17,769 bases of DNA from CBDCWA01 sp046048295 (GCA_046048295.1 JBJOGJ010000058.1:1-17769); one strand, 5' to 3'; shown: positions 8,331-15,756, counted from the first letter of the stretch. Translations and numbers: made by a program. The notes: generated by a model not told the origin, from the sequence alone.

Positions 8331-9728
8331 CTAGTACCTGAATTTGAGGGTGGCCCAGACCCTGTTTCGATACATCGTGTCTTCGTCGGCGGTATGCCGC
8401 TGCTGGTGCTCATACCGAAGACCGACAGAAAAGTTCTTCGTGTGAAAGTAGTCCAGCTGCAGCGTACCGAGATAGGTATCGCGCGGCCCATCGAAATCCG
8501 CATCGGTCCGCAGCCAGTATGCTCCGGCGCTGAAGACCGTGTTGTGCAGGACATCGAATTCCACACGCGACTTGAGCGTGGAGAAGGTCAACAGGCTCGT
8601 GTCTCGCGCCTCGCGCGCAAGCGCCCCCTCTATCGAACTGTCGACGAGGCCCGGCTGATCCGTCAAGGTGGGATCGAAAGTAAGTACCGGAGTGTCGACG
8701 ATCCCGTGCTCGGCACCGAAATAGAAGCGCGTGCTCTGCGTCGGCAGCCAGGTGATTTCGGCCTTTGCCAGTACCGAGTTGGTAGACTCCAGGTCTTGGC
8801 GATCGTAGGCGCGCCTCGCATATCCCCCGGTGAACTTCCACCGTAACAGCGGACCGGTTTCTGCGGCGACCCCAACCCGCACATCGAAACCGGTCGCATC
8901 CAGGTCTCCGGTTTTCGTCGAATTTTCAGCGGTGAGATATCTCAACAGCCGGAAATCGCCGGTGAGCTCGTAACCTGGCGAAAACCGGTATCCGAGCGAT
9001 AGCTGGCCCGTGGCGACAGTGAGGTCGCGCCGGTCGAAGTCGATGATCGAACCGTCTAAGGCCTGCACGTTCTGGAAATCCCAGTGTTGCACAGCCGCCC
9101 CTATCGCCCCATGAAGCCGCCCGGCATCTCGCTCCAGGGCGACAGATGCCATGTGGCTGGAAATAGGTGTCTTTCCGATTGCGCTCGCCGGAACCCGCGG
9201 TCCGGTCGTTTCCTCGTGCTGACGGCTCGCGTGCATGTTGAAGCTAAGCGTGTGAGCATGATCGATGTGAAGCGCCGATTGTACACGCCCGAAAACGTCG
9301 TCGTGGTCGAGTTCCGAGTTCCAGAAGTACCGGGCCATCCGCCCGCCGACACCGACATTGAGCATGTGCCTCGGCAGCCGGCTCTGCAGCCTCAAGACAC
9401 CGTCGACGTCGGTCCTGAAGTCCGAAACCTTGCTATCGGCGGTGCCGTAGAGGTTATCGTCGAACATGGTCGTCACAGACGCCTCGGGAAACATCAGGAA
9501 ATTCCCGACTGTCATGCCTTCCGGGCGGTAGGGGACCCTCAACTCGGAGCCGTCGACCTTGGCTTCATCATACCGCTTGAGGGTGTCGGCGCGCGCCACG
9601 GTACCGTTTCGTTCTATTGCCACGCTCTGCGCCGCAGCCTCCGTCGCCGGTAAAGCAAGGCTTACGCCGGCCGCTGCCAGCATCGCCCTCCAAGCCGGTC
9701 CGTCGCGCCTGCTTCCAGATACTCCCAT
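8331..9728 (-). CDS. Outer-membrane beta-barrel protein (BBP2/VpsM-like, polysaccharide-associated)
   Basis: A predicted outer-membrane barrel of 465 residues from ATG 9728. Residues 1-34 form a signal peptide (basic RR/R region, hydrophobic LAAAGVSLALP, cleavage near EAAAQ). The mature start, with RPEGMTVGNFLMFPEASVTT and FDDNLYGT, matches the beta-barrel family (PF10082-like) found beside exopolysaccharide loci. Alternating hydrophobic/polar strands continue to a C-terminal aromatic residue (LKFRY), the usual BAM recognition signal. The frame is open to 9821 but that would overlap the upstream export gene; ATG 9728 begins 13 bases after its stop. ATG 9683, with GGAGG just upstream, is another option but would leave a signal peptide without basic residues. 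Likely role: outer-membrane component or porin-like partner in polysaccharide export, cotranscribed with the Wza-like gene. Confidence 0.85.
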   Translation of the reverse strand: MGVSGSRRDGPAWRAMLAAAGVSLALPATEAAAQSVAIERNGTVARADTLKRYDEAKVDGSELRVPYRPEGMTVGNFLMFPEASVTTMFDDNLYGTADSKVSDFRTDVDGVLRLQSRLPRHMLNVGVGGRMARYFWNSELDHDDVFGRVQSALHIDHAHTLSFNMHASRQHEETTGPRVPASAIGKTPISSHMASVALERDAGRLHGAIGAAVQHWDFQNVQALDGSIIDFDRRDLTVATGQLSLGYRFSPGYELTGDFRLLRYLTAENSTKTGDLDATGFDVRVGVAAETGPLLRWKFTGGYARRAYDRQDLESTNSVLAKAEITWLPTQSTRFYFGAEHGIVDTPVLTFDPTLTDQPGLVDSSIEGALAREARDTSLLTFSTLKSRVEFDVLHNTVFSAGAYWLRTDADFDGPRDTYLGTLQLDYFHTKNFSVGLRYEHQQRHTADEDTMYRNRVWATLKFRY

Positions 9729-9741
9729 CGATCGCAGCCGC

Positions 9742-10362
9742 TTAGAAGAACCGTTCCGGCACGCGAATGTTGTCGCCCGGCAGGATCTCGATATTGTCTT
9801 CAGCGGCGACGCGAACAGCATGGCCGATGCTGGCCCGCCTCAGGATGACGTAGCCCTCTTCTGCCCTGTAGCTGAAGCCACCAGCGGCAGCGATTGCATC
9901 CAGCAACCTCAGTCCTGGCTTGAACGCATATTCTCCACCGTTGCGCACCTCGCCATGCACGTAGAAGGGCCGATAGGTTGCGATCGACATCGCCACGCTG
10001 GGTGTCGTCATGTACCCTGAAGACAGCTTGCCGACGACGCGCCTCCGGAAAGTGGCCAGGCTTGAGCCGGCGGCAGGCATGTTGCCGACGAGAGGCAGGG
10101 AGACGCGACCATCAGCGCCCACTTCGTAGACGCCGGTCAGTTCGCTCTCGCCATAGACTCGGATGTCGATCTTATCGCCGACGCGCAGCTTGACGACATC
10201 TGCCGCTTCCGGCCCCCGAAGGCTCCCTTCATGCCACGGCAGATCATTGTTAAGGGCACACCCGGCGGATCCGAGAGCTGCGATCACTGCGAGCGCAATG
10301 AACTTCCGGACACAACAAAAGCAGGCTGCACGATACGCAGAAACGATATCAGGGGAGGGCAT
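9742..10362 (-). CDS. Polysaccharide export lipoprotein (Wza/ExoF/EpsE-like, Poly_export + SLBB)
   Basis: A 206-residue short Wza-type export protein. Residues ~18-35 form a hydrophobic signal ending in a lipobox-like LGSAGC, so Cys35 is the likely lipidated residue. The Poly_export domain starts near VVKLRVGDKIDIRVYGE (residues ~56-70) and contains GADGRVSLPLVGNM. An SLBB segment follows (FYVHGEVRNGGEY, then GLRLLDAIAAAGGF), and the C-terminus LPGDNIRVPERFF is typical of the rhizobial branch. These proteins form or gate the periplasmic/outer-membrane channel for exo- or capsular polysaccharide. The short length, without the C-terminal outer-membrane helix of full Wza, suits a partner barrel such as the next gene, 13 bases downstream. 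No glycosyltransferase, polymerase or Wzc kinase is in the window. The ribosome-binding site is weak (GAGG about 14 bases away). Confidence 0.88.
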   Translation of the reverse strand: MPSPDIVSAYRAACFCCVRKFIALAVIAALGSAGCALNNDLPWHEGSLRGPEAADVVKLRVGDKIDIRVYGESELTGVYEVGADGRVSLPLVGNMPAAGSSLATFRRRVVGKLSSGYMTTPSVAMSIATYRPFYVHGEVRNGGEYAFKPGLRLLDAIAAAGGFSYRAEEGYVILRRASIGHAVRVAAEDNIEILPGDNIRVPERFF

Positions 10363-10496
10363 CGCTCGACTTTCGACCTCTTATGACGTCAGGCCGCGAA
10401 TCAGTAGCCAGCAACAGCTCTCAGCCGAACTACGCAACTACAATTGTCCACAGCTTAACAACGTTTTTATTACCATGTCTCGGCAAAGAATTGCTT

Positions 10497-10531
10497 AAAA
10501 AACACAGCGCGGCCAGATATTTGGCCGCGCT
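10497..10531 (-). terminator. Intrinsic terminator of the SBP3 gene (minus strand)
   Basis: A perfect 10-bp stem, AGCGCGGCCA (10506-10515) and TGGCCGCGCT (10522-10531), with a 6-base loop. On the minus strand it is followed after three bases by six T (plus-strand A-run 10497-10502). It lies 53 bases after the SBP3 stop and separates SBP3 from the export gene pair, whose promoter must therefore lie between about 10363 and 10497. I could not recognise a good promoter in that AT-rich stretch. Confidence 0.92.
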
Positions 10532-10584
10532 ACTATGCCTAAGCGATTGAACGGGGATAAACCGGTCTCGGCCCCTGACAATTC

Positions 10585-11634
10585 CTACTTTTTCTTTCGG
10601 AACTGGCTCGTGTCGCTCGCCGCAATGGCTTTATCGATGACTGCCTCGGGATACTTGTAGATACTGTCGATCAACGCATGGATTTCTTGTCCCGTCATCG
10701 GTTTGGTTAGATCGACACGCCGCCGCTTTGCCTCTGACAGGAACTCCTGGTCCGCGAGCACGGCGCTGAAGGCATCGCGGAAGATCTTCGCGATTTCCGG
10801 TGACGCACCTGGCGGCAGCAGGAACGGGCGCCCCATCTGCTGGCGCGAGAATACGAGATCGAGCACCTGACGCTGCTCTTCGGTCTTGACGAGGTCAGGT
10901 ATGTTCGGCACGTCGGGAAACACCAGGTGCTTGAACATTGAGAGTTGGATCAGGGGCGTGATGAGCTTCTTCTCGATCCAGTCGGGCCGACTTGTGATCA
11001 TTGAAGAGTAGTGGTAGCTGCCCGTGCCGTGCAGTTCACCCCGCTCTATTGCGAGGGCAATCGCGCCAGTGCCGCGGTAGCCGGAAATGATCTTGAATTT
11101 CGTGCCGACCACACGATTGAGAACCAACGGGAAGATGACGTTGCCGGATGTCGGCCCACCGCCCCCAACCAGCATCTCCTTCTCCATTACGTCCTTGACG
11201 GACTTGAAAGGCTGCGTATGCCAGGAGAGCACGATGCCGACTTCGCTGTTGAGGCTGCCGATCCATACGAACTTGCGCGGATCGAACCGGATACCCTTGG
11301 TCTTGAAGATCTCTGCCGTCGCGGTACCGCCACCGACAGTTCCGATCACGGTTCCGTCGTTCTTGGCCTTTTCGTAGATGTAGTTTGCGGCAACGAGTGT
11401 GCCTGCTCCGGGCATGTTCTGGACGACGAACCGCGGATTACCCGAAATGTATTTCGGCAGGTACTGCACCAGAAAGCGGCCATAGACGTCGTAGCCGTCC
11501 CCCGTATTGCCGCCAACGATGAGATTGATGGTCTTGCCCTTCAGCGCGTCGGAGCCTTGAGCCCCCACAGAATTTGGCAGCATCAGGCAAATGGCCAGTA
11601 GGGCTACGGCTCTGGCTTGGATCGAGAGCGGCAT
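10585..11634 (-). CDS. TctC/Bug-type periplasmic substrate-binding protein (SBP3)
   Basis: A 349-residue exported TctC/Bug-family binding protein. Signal peptide residues 1-25, cleavage at SVGA|QGS. Landmarks: LKGKTINLIVGG, GDGYD (third Gly replaced by Asp in the ligand loop), VVQNMPGAGT, DGTVIG, VWIGS, ISGYRGTGAIALAIERGE, VFPDVPNIPDLVK, GRPFLLPPGASPE, and MTGQEI. It resembles SBP1 more closely than SBP2, especially in the VxSGYK/R...ERGE and GRPF.LPP stretches. The C-terminus is a basic FRKKK tail. The AGGAGG site lies 11 bases before ATG 11634, slightly long but clear. It sits 129 bases downstream of ptsH on the same strand, where I recall ahcY in related genomes. It probably has its own promoter and operator (see 11701-11729) and ends at a strong terminator, so it is likely a separately controlled single gene. 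The ligand is unknown. Confidence 0.9.
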   Translation of the reverse strand: MPLSIQARAVALLAICLMLPNSVGAQGSDALKGKTINLIVGGNTGDGYDVYGRFLVQYLPKYISGNPRFVVQNMPGAGTLVAANYIYEKAKNDGTVIGTVGGGTATAEIFKTKGIRFDPRKFVWIGSLNSEVGIVLSWHTQPFKSVKDVMEKEMLVGGGGPTSGNVIFPLVLNRVVGTKFKIISGYRGTGAIALAIERGELHGTGSYHYSSMITSRPDWIEKKLITPLIQLSMFKHLVFPDVPNIPDLVKTEEQRQVLDLVFSRQQMGRPFLLPPGASPEIAKIFRDAFSAVLADQEFLSEAKRRRVDLTKPMTGQEIHALIDSIYKYPEAVIDKAIAASDTSQFRKKK

Positions 11635-11700
11635 GGACGTTGGTTCCTCCTAAGAAGTCAGGGCATTGGTCTAGGGCTCCACTTCGGCAGCCCCTGCACG

Positions 11701-11729
11701 ATCATGCCCTGCAGCCAGGGTATGGACAA
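11701..11729 (-). promoter_or_regulatory. Candidate sigma-70-type promoter of the SBP3 gene
   Basis: Read on the minus strand, TTGTCC (11729-11724) is followed by a 17-base spacer and CATGAT (11706-11701). Each hexamer matches 4 of 6 consensus bases at optimal spacing. The predicted transcript would begin near 11694, leaving a leader of about 60 bases that starts with a GGGCT/AGCCC hairpin (11674-11693) and contains the AGGAGG site. The match alone is modest; the dyad in the spacer makes it more credible. Confidence 0.4.
11704..11723. promoter_or_regulatory. Operator-like dyad in the SBP3 promoter, with a third half-site at 11659-11666
   Basis: ATGCCCTG (11704-11711), a 4-base CAGC centre, and CAGGGTAT (11716-11723) form an inverted repeat matching at 7 of 8 arm positions. 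It covers the spacer and part of the -10 of the candidate promoter. A further exact copy of the half-site in the opposite orientation, CAGGGCAT, lies at 11659-11666 in the predicted leader. This geometry resembles a repressor operator, but no regulator gene is adjacent and the binding protein is unknown. Confidence 0.4.
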
Positions 11730-11763
11730 CCCAGCCGTACCGGATACGCCTCACTTTGCCGGC

Positions 11764-12060
11764 TCAATCGACACAGGCCTCGCCGAATCCATCCTCAACC
11801 AGCGCGACGATTGCCGCGAGGGCTGCTTCGGCATCCGGCCCTTCGGCCTCGATAAGCAGCTCCGCACCGGGCCCTGCAGCGAGCATCATGAGCCCCATGA
11901 TCGAGGTTCCCCCGACCGTCTGGCCGTCCCGGGTAACCGTCACCGTAGCCTCGAACCCCTGTGTGCATTTGACGAATTTGGCAGAGGCTCGCGCGTGCAG
12001 CCCCTTCACATTGCGGATCGTGACTGTCCGCGCCCTGTGGCCGTGACCTTGGCTGTCCAT
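11764..12060 (-). CDS. ptsH: HPr phosphocarrier protein (regulatory PTS)
   Basis: A 98-residue HPr. The EI-dependent phosphorylation site is His22 in KGLHARASAKFV. The HprK-type serine site is Ser53 in GGTSIMGLMMLAAGPG. The 31-residue distance between them equals His15-Ser46 of classical HPr, so both sites appear present. N- and C-terminal tails are slightly extended. In alphaproteobacteria this protein carries phosphate from EI-Ntr to EIIA-type regulators rather than to sugar permeases. GGAG five bases before ATG 12060 supports the start. It lies 31 bases downstream of manX and is the last gene of the chvI-chvG-hprK-manX-ptsH series; no intrinsic terminator with a T-run follows. Confidence 0.95.
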   Translation of the reverse strand: MDSQGHGHRARTVTIRNVKGLHARASAKFVKCTQGFEATVTVTRDGQTVGGTSIMGLMMLAAGPGAELLIEAEGPDAEAALAAIVALVEDGFGEACVD

Positions 12061-12091
12061 ATTGCTCCGTTGGTGGCGCTATCAGTGGCCG

Positions 12092-12496
12092 TCAGCATTC
12101 ACCGCTGAGGATCTGGCTGGCGATGGAGATATACTTGCGGCCAGCGTCACGGGCAGCCTCGATCGCCTTCGCCATCTCGTTACCCCCCCGCACGCTGGCC
12201 AGCTTGACGAGCATCGGCATGTTGACGCCAGCAATCACCTCGCATGAGGCTTCCCCCATCACGGAGATCGCGAGATTCGAGGGAGTTCCGCCGAACATGT
12301 CGGTGAGGATAATCGCTCCATTACCGCTATCGACCTCTGCCACTGCAGCCAGTATCTCGGCGCGCCGTTGCTGCACGTCATCGTCCGGTCCGATCGAAAC
12401 CGTCGCGATCTGTTGCTGCGGTCCCACAACATGCTCGAGCGCGGCGCGAAACTCCTGCGCAAGCCCACCGTGCGTAACAATTACAAGCCCGATCAT
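12092..12496 (-). CDS. manX: PTS EIIA component of the mannose family (ManX-like, regulatory)
   Basis: From ATG 12496 a 134-residue EIIA-Man domain protein. The start MIGLVIVTHGGLA gives the active-site His9, phosphorylated by HPr. Further family signatures are ILTDMFGGTPSNLA and ANMPML-like VNMPMLVKLA. The frame extends 30 codons upstream to ATG 12586, but that part is not family-like and would leave the canonical MIG start internal. Only the IIA domain is present; no IIB, IIC or IID permease genes are nearby, so it is probably regulatory rather than a sugar transporter part. The gap to hprK is 110 bases and to ptsH 31 bases, consistent with one operon. Confidence 0.93.
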   Translation of the reverse strand: MIGLVIVTHGGLAQEFRAALEHVVGPQQQIATVSIGPDDDVQQRRAEILAAVAEVDSGNGAIILTDMFGGTPSNLAISVMGEASCEVIAGVNMPMLVKLASVRGGNEMAKAIEAARDAGRKYISIASQILSGEC

Positions 12497-12606
12497 GACG
12501 TCGATCCGCAATGCCGAATGAAACAGCCTAACCTCGGCGTGCCCACGCACAAGCCCCCATAATGCGCGTTGGCTCAAGATTCGCAAGCACAGGTGGCAAT
12601 CAGTCC

Positions 12607-13074
12607 TTAATCACCCTGAAATGCCGGCGTTCCGGCAAGCGCCAGCAACAGCTTGAGCGGTGCCGAAGCCTCAAAAGGATCCAGCGCGATCCGCCGCACG
12701 GGCCGCCCCGCGACGGAAACAGTTTCCACACTTTCAGGCATTCTTTCGATTTCATCGCGCGCGACGAGATCGACGATGAGATCGAGCCGGGCCGATGTAA
12801 TCGCAGGCACCCGAAAGATGCCGAGCCCCCGGACCTCGATCATGCCGGTGAGCGCCGCCGGAGCCGAGACGATAACGTCGTCTCCGTCTCGCGTCGCAAT
12901 CGATTGGTCGTCGGCAACGAGTTTCGCCTTCCCCCCTGCGGCAAAGCCCGCCGGCACGGAAAGGCACCTGAGCGCGAGGTCCGATTTCCCAGCCCCGCTG
13001 GCGCCCCGGATCATTGCTGCCCGGCCGCTGAGCGCAATAGTCGTCGCATGGTAGTATTCAGCCGTGCCGTCCAA
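12607..13074 (-). CDS. hprK: HPr kinase/phosphorylase, short alphaproteobacterial form
   Basis: A 155-residue minimal HPr kinase/phosphorylase. It keeps the catalytic core only: Walker A GASGAGKSD with Lys30, LVADDQ as the second acidic motif, and RGLGIFRV matching the HprK signature EIRGLGI. The N-terminal domain of the ~310-residue Gram-positive enzyme is missing, which is normal for this clade. It phosphorylates the HPr serine and, in rhizobia, influences catabolite control and organic-acid use. The start is TTG 13074: an in-frame TGA lies just upstream and the next in-frame ATG (Met21) is close to the P-loop. It overlaps the end of chvG by 17 bases, so translation is probably coupled to chvG. 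Confidence 0.93.
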   Translation of the reverse strand: MDGTAEYYHATTIALSGRAAMIRGASGAGKSDLALRCLSVPAGFAAGGKAKLVADDQSIATRDGDDVIVSAPAALTGMIEVRGLGIFRVPAITSARLDLIVDLVARDEIERMPESVETVSVAGRPVRRIALDPFEASAPLKLLLALAGTPAFQGD

Positions 13075-15022
13075 GTTGTGTCACCACTCGGTTCCGACGT
13101 TTCGATCTGCCGGCCACCGGCAGCCGTACGACAAATCTGGCACCGATTGGCCGAGCAGCGCCTGGCGCATCGCGTTGAACACCTGAAGCATAGCGGTTTT
13201 CCGCCCATATATCGCCGTCGTGCGCCCGAATGATTTCCCGTGCAATGGCTAGTCCGAGACCCGAGTTGTTGCCGCGGCTCGACTCCGCCGTTGGCCGATA
13301 AGTGTAGAAGCGCGTGAATATGGTCTCAAGCTTGTCCGGCTCGATGCCCGGCCCTTCGTCCTCGATGGCGATCTCGACGTACTGTCCGCCGCGCCTTGCA
13401 GAGACGGTGACCGTCGAATCCTCCGGCGTGAACGAAATCGCATTGTCCATCAAGTTCGTAATCACCTGGCCAAGCCTGCCCGCGTGGGCTTCGACAGTGA
13501 AAGCGCCGCTGATGCCGGTTTGGGCTATGTTCAACTCGATCTTGCGGCTGTCGTCGCTCAACAGGTCACGAAAGGTATCGACAATCCCTTGCAGCAGGAT
13601 GCGAACCTTGACCGGCTCCGTCTCTTGGCGAGCGAGTTCGGCATCGAGACGGGAAGCATTCGAAACATCGGTAATTAGCCGGTTGAGCCGCTTCAGTTCC
13701 TCCTGAATTTGATAGACGAGTTGGTCGCGCTGCTCGTCCGTGCGCGCGTAACTGAGAGACTCCGCGGTCGATCGCGCCGCCGTGAGCGGGTTCTTCAACT
13801 CGTGGGCGACGTCGGCGGCGAATTTCTCGCTGGCCTCGATGCGATTGTAGAGCGACGTCGTCATCGTCGTGAACGCTTGCGCCATCTGCCCCACCTCATC
13901 CTGTCGGTTCAGCAGGTCGGGCAAACGCTGGCGGGCATTGATGTGCCGGCTGACGTGCTCCGCCGCCGCCGAGAGCCGCCGCATCGGGCCGGCAACAGTC
14001 CGGGCCAACAGCCAGGAGGCCGCAATCGTCGCCGCTAGTGCAAGCAGCGCGATCTTGAAGATTGCCCAGTATTCTTCGGCCAACACGTCGTCGATCTCAC
14101 CCGGTCGGGTCGACAGAAGCAGCACACCGAGCACAGCATTGTTTCGCTGGACCGGGATCGCGATCGACACGATCTGCTCGCCTTCCGGCGTCAACTGCCG
14201 CAGCGGGTTTGCCTTGCCCTTCAACGCCTCCCGCACCTCAGGGTAGAGCATCCCGTTGGCACTGCCGATCTCCTTGTAGACGCCAAGATCGGAACTGGAC
14301 ACATACTGCAGCAGGCGCGTCCAGAAGCTCTTCGTGTTGGGACGCGGGTTGTCCGCTGCAGGATCACTCGGCGGAGCCGTCAACCTACCTAATGTCGGAA
14401 TTCGCGCCGTGTCGACCAGCAGCGAACCATCGCGACCGTAGACCCGCGCACGATTGGATGTGATCGGGATCAGTCGCATCAGGACCGGCGTCACCCGCTC
14501 TGGTCCGAGAACCATCTCGAGTGTGGCGAAACCATCGTCGCGATATGGGATCTGCGCCCCTTCGACAGGAAGCGCATCGGGGTCGATCAGGAGGTTCTGG
14601 CCATCCACTTTGGCATTGGACGCGATTGCCGCGGCGATGATCTCCCCCTGCGCCTTGAGGCTTTCGGTCTTCGCCTCGATCAACCACGCCCGCTGCTGCG
14701 AGAGGTAGATGTAGCCACCAAGCAGGATGAGAAGTCCGATGAGATTCGATACGAATATGCGCCTGAGCAGGCTCGCCGTGATGAAACGGATCAACGGCCC
14801 GTTCTTGACGAATTCGCCAACCGGTTCCAGTCGCCTTGCAATCCCGCTGACCAGCGGCGAAAGCGGTTCCAGCCACCGCAAATAGGGCTGTAGCCTTCCG
14901 GCGGTGCTGGCGGCGACTTCCCCGGCGCGCTCGCGCGCCCTGCGCCACCACTGCATGCCGCGTCGGGACCAAGATACCAGAAGTCCTTCCGAGCGGACCG
15001 CAGGACGGGAATCGAACGTCAT
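13058..15022 (-). CDS. chvG: ChvG/ExoS/BvrS-type sensor histidine kinase
   Basis: A 654-residue membrane sensor kinase. Residues 1-88 are a basic cytoplasmic N-terminus. TM1 is about 90-107 (SNLIGLLILLGGYIYL). A large periplasmic sensing domain spans ~108-318, and TM2 is ~320-341. HAMP follows (~342-395), then HisKA with His407 in DVAHELKNPLTAARS. The ATPase domain has the N box NLMDNAISF (~523), G1 DEGPG (~555) and G2 GLGLAI (~588). Family members respond to acid, host or envelope signals and phosphorylate ChvI. Homologues I recall are near 600 residues, so the N-terminus and C-terminal basic tail are somewhat long. AGGGAG six bases before ATG 15022 supports the start. It lies 26 bases after chvI and overlaps hprK by 17 bases. 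Confidence 0.95.
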   Translation of the reverse strand: MTFDSRPAVRSEGLLVSWSRRGMQWWRRARERAGEVAASTAGRLQPYLRWLEPLSPLVSGIARRLEPVGEFVKNGPLIRFITASLLRRIFVSNLIGLLILLGGYIYLSQQRAWLIEAKTESLKAQGEIIAAAIASNAKVDGQNLLIDPDALPVEGAQIPYRDDGFATLEMVLGPERVTPVLMRLIPITSNRARVYGRDGSLLVDTARIPTLGRLTAPPSDPAADNPRPNTKSFWTRLLQYVSSSDLGVYKEIGSANGMLYPEVREALKGKANPLRQLTPEGEQIVSIAIPVQRNNAVLGVLLLSTRPGEIDDVLAEEYWAIFKIALLALAATIAASWLLARTVAGPMRRLSAAAEHVSRHINARQRLPDLLNRQDEVGQMAQAFTTMTTSLYNRIEASEKFAADVAHELKNPLTAARSTAESLSYARTDEQRDQLVYQIQEELKRLNRLITDVSNASRLDAELARQETEPVKVRILLQGIVDTFRDLLSDDSRKIELNIAQTGISGAFTVEAHAGRLGQVITNLMDNAISFTPEDSTVTVSARRGGQYVEIAIEDEGPGIEPDKLETIFTRFYTYRPTAESSRGNNSGLGLAIAREIIRAHDGDIWAENRYASGVQRDAPGAARPIGARFVVRLPVAGRSKRRNRVVTQLGRHG

Positions 15023-15048
15023 CGACGGCTCCCTGCAAACAACCGGCC

Positions 15049-15756
15049 TTAGGCTTCCTTGAACCGGTAGCCGACGCCGTACAACGTCTCGATTACATCG
15101 AAAGCATCATCGACCTGCTTGAACTTCTTGCGCAACCGCTTGATGTGGCTGTCGATGGTCCGGTCGTCGACATAGACCTGATCGTCGTAGGCGGCGTCCA
15201 TCAGCGCATCTCGTGTCTTGACGACACCAGGGCGCGCGGCAAGCGCCTGCAGAATGAGGAATTCCGTCACCGTCAGTGTAACAGCCCGGTTGTCCCAGTG
15301 GCAGGTATGCCGCTCCGGATCGAGACGCAATTTCCCGCGCTCGAGCACACGAGCCGCCTCCGCCTGTGTCGCGGCGGCGTCCTTCGGCTGCACCCTGCGC
15401 AAAACCGTTCGCACCCGCTCGACAACCAGCCGCTGCGAGAAGGGTTTGACGATATAGTCGTCGGCACCCATTTTCAGACCAAACAACTCGTCGATCTCCT
15501 CGTCCTTCGACGTGAGAAAGATGACGGGCATATCCGACTGCTGCCGGATACGCCTGAGCAACTCCATCCCGTCCATCCTCGGCATCTTGATGTCGAAGAT
15601 TCCGAGGTCTGCCGGCTCCTCGCTCAGGGCCTCCAACGCCGATGCACCATCGTTATAGGTACGAACCCTGTATCCTTCGGCCTCCAGCGCCATGCGCAGC
15701 GACGTCAGGATGTTCCGCTCATCATCCACCAGAGCAATCGTGCTTTTTTCTTTCAT
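15049..15756 (-). CDS. chvI: ChvI/BvrR-type response regulator (OmpR family)
   Basis: A 235-residue OmpR-class response regulator. The receiver domain (residues 4-120) has the acidic pair Asp11-Asp12, phosphoacceptor Asp55 in GIFDIKMPRMDG, and the switch segment FLTSKDEEIDELFGLKMGAD, followed by the conserved lysine in VKPFSQRL. This stretch is nearly diagnostic of ChvI. The winged-helix DNA-binding domain (~140-233) has VTEFLILQALA and DRTIDSHIKRLRKKFK, and ends with YGVGYRFKEA. It controls envelope, exopolysaccharide and acid-response genes in related bacteria. GGGAG four bases before ATG 15756 supports the start. It is the first gene of the minus-strand series and diverges from pckA across a 542-base gap. 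Confidence 0.96.
   Translation of the reverse strand: MKEKSTIALVDDERNILTSLRMALEAEGYRVRTYNDGASALEALSEEPADLGIFDIKMPRMDGMELLRRIRQQSDMPVIFLTSKDEEIDELFGLKMGADDYIVKPFSQRLVVERVRTVLRRVQPKDAAATQAEAARVLERGKLRLDPERHTCHWDNRAVTLTVTEFLILQALAARPGVVKTRDALMDAAYDDQVYVDDRTIDSHIKRLRKKFKQVDDAFDVIETLYGVGYRFKEA

Noticed and set aside
9729..9821. Longer start for the outer-membrane barrel gene.
   Set aside because: It would overlap the end of the export lipoprotein gene by 80 bases and put 31 non-family residues before the signal peptide.
10445..10453. TTGTCCACA, one base from a DnaA box.
   Set aside because: A single imperfect copy with no cluster of boxes, no AT-rich unwinding element pattern and no replication genes nearby.
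12497..12586. Upstream ATG for manX adding 30 residues.
   Set aside because: EIIA-Man proteins begin almost exactly at MIGLVIVTH; the added part has no family similarity.
12562..13233. Plus-strand frame of 223 codons opposite hprK and the chvG end.
   Set aside because: Antisense to two clearly identified genes and without recognisable sequence.
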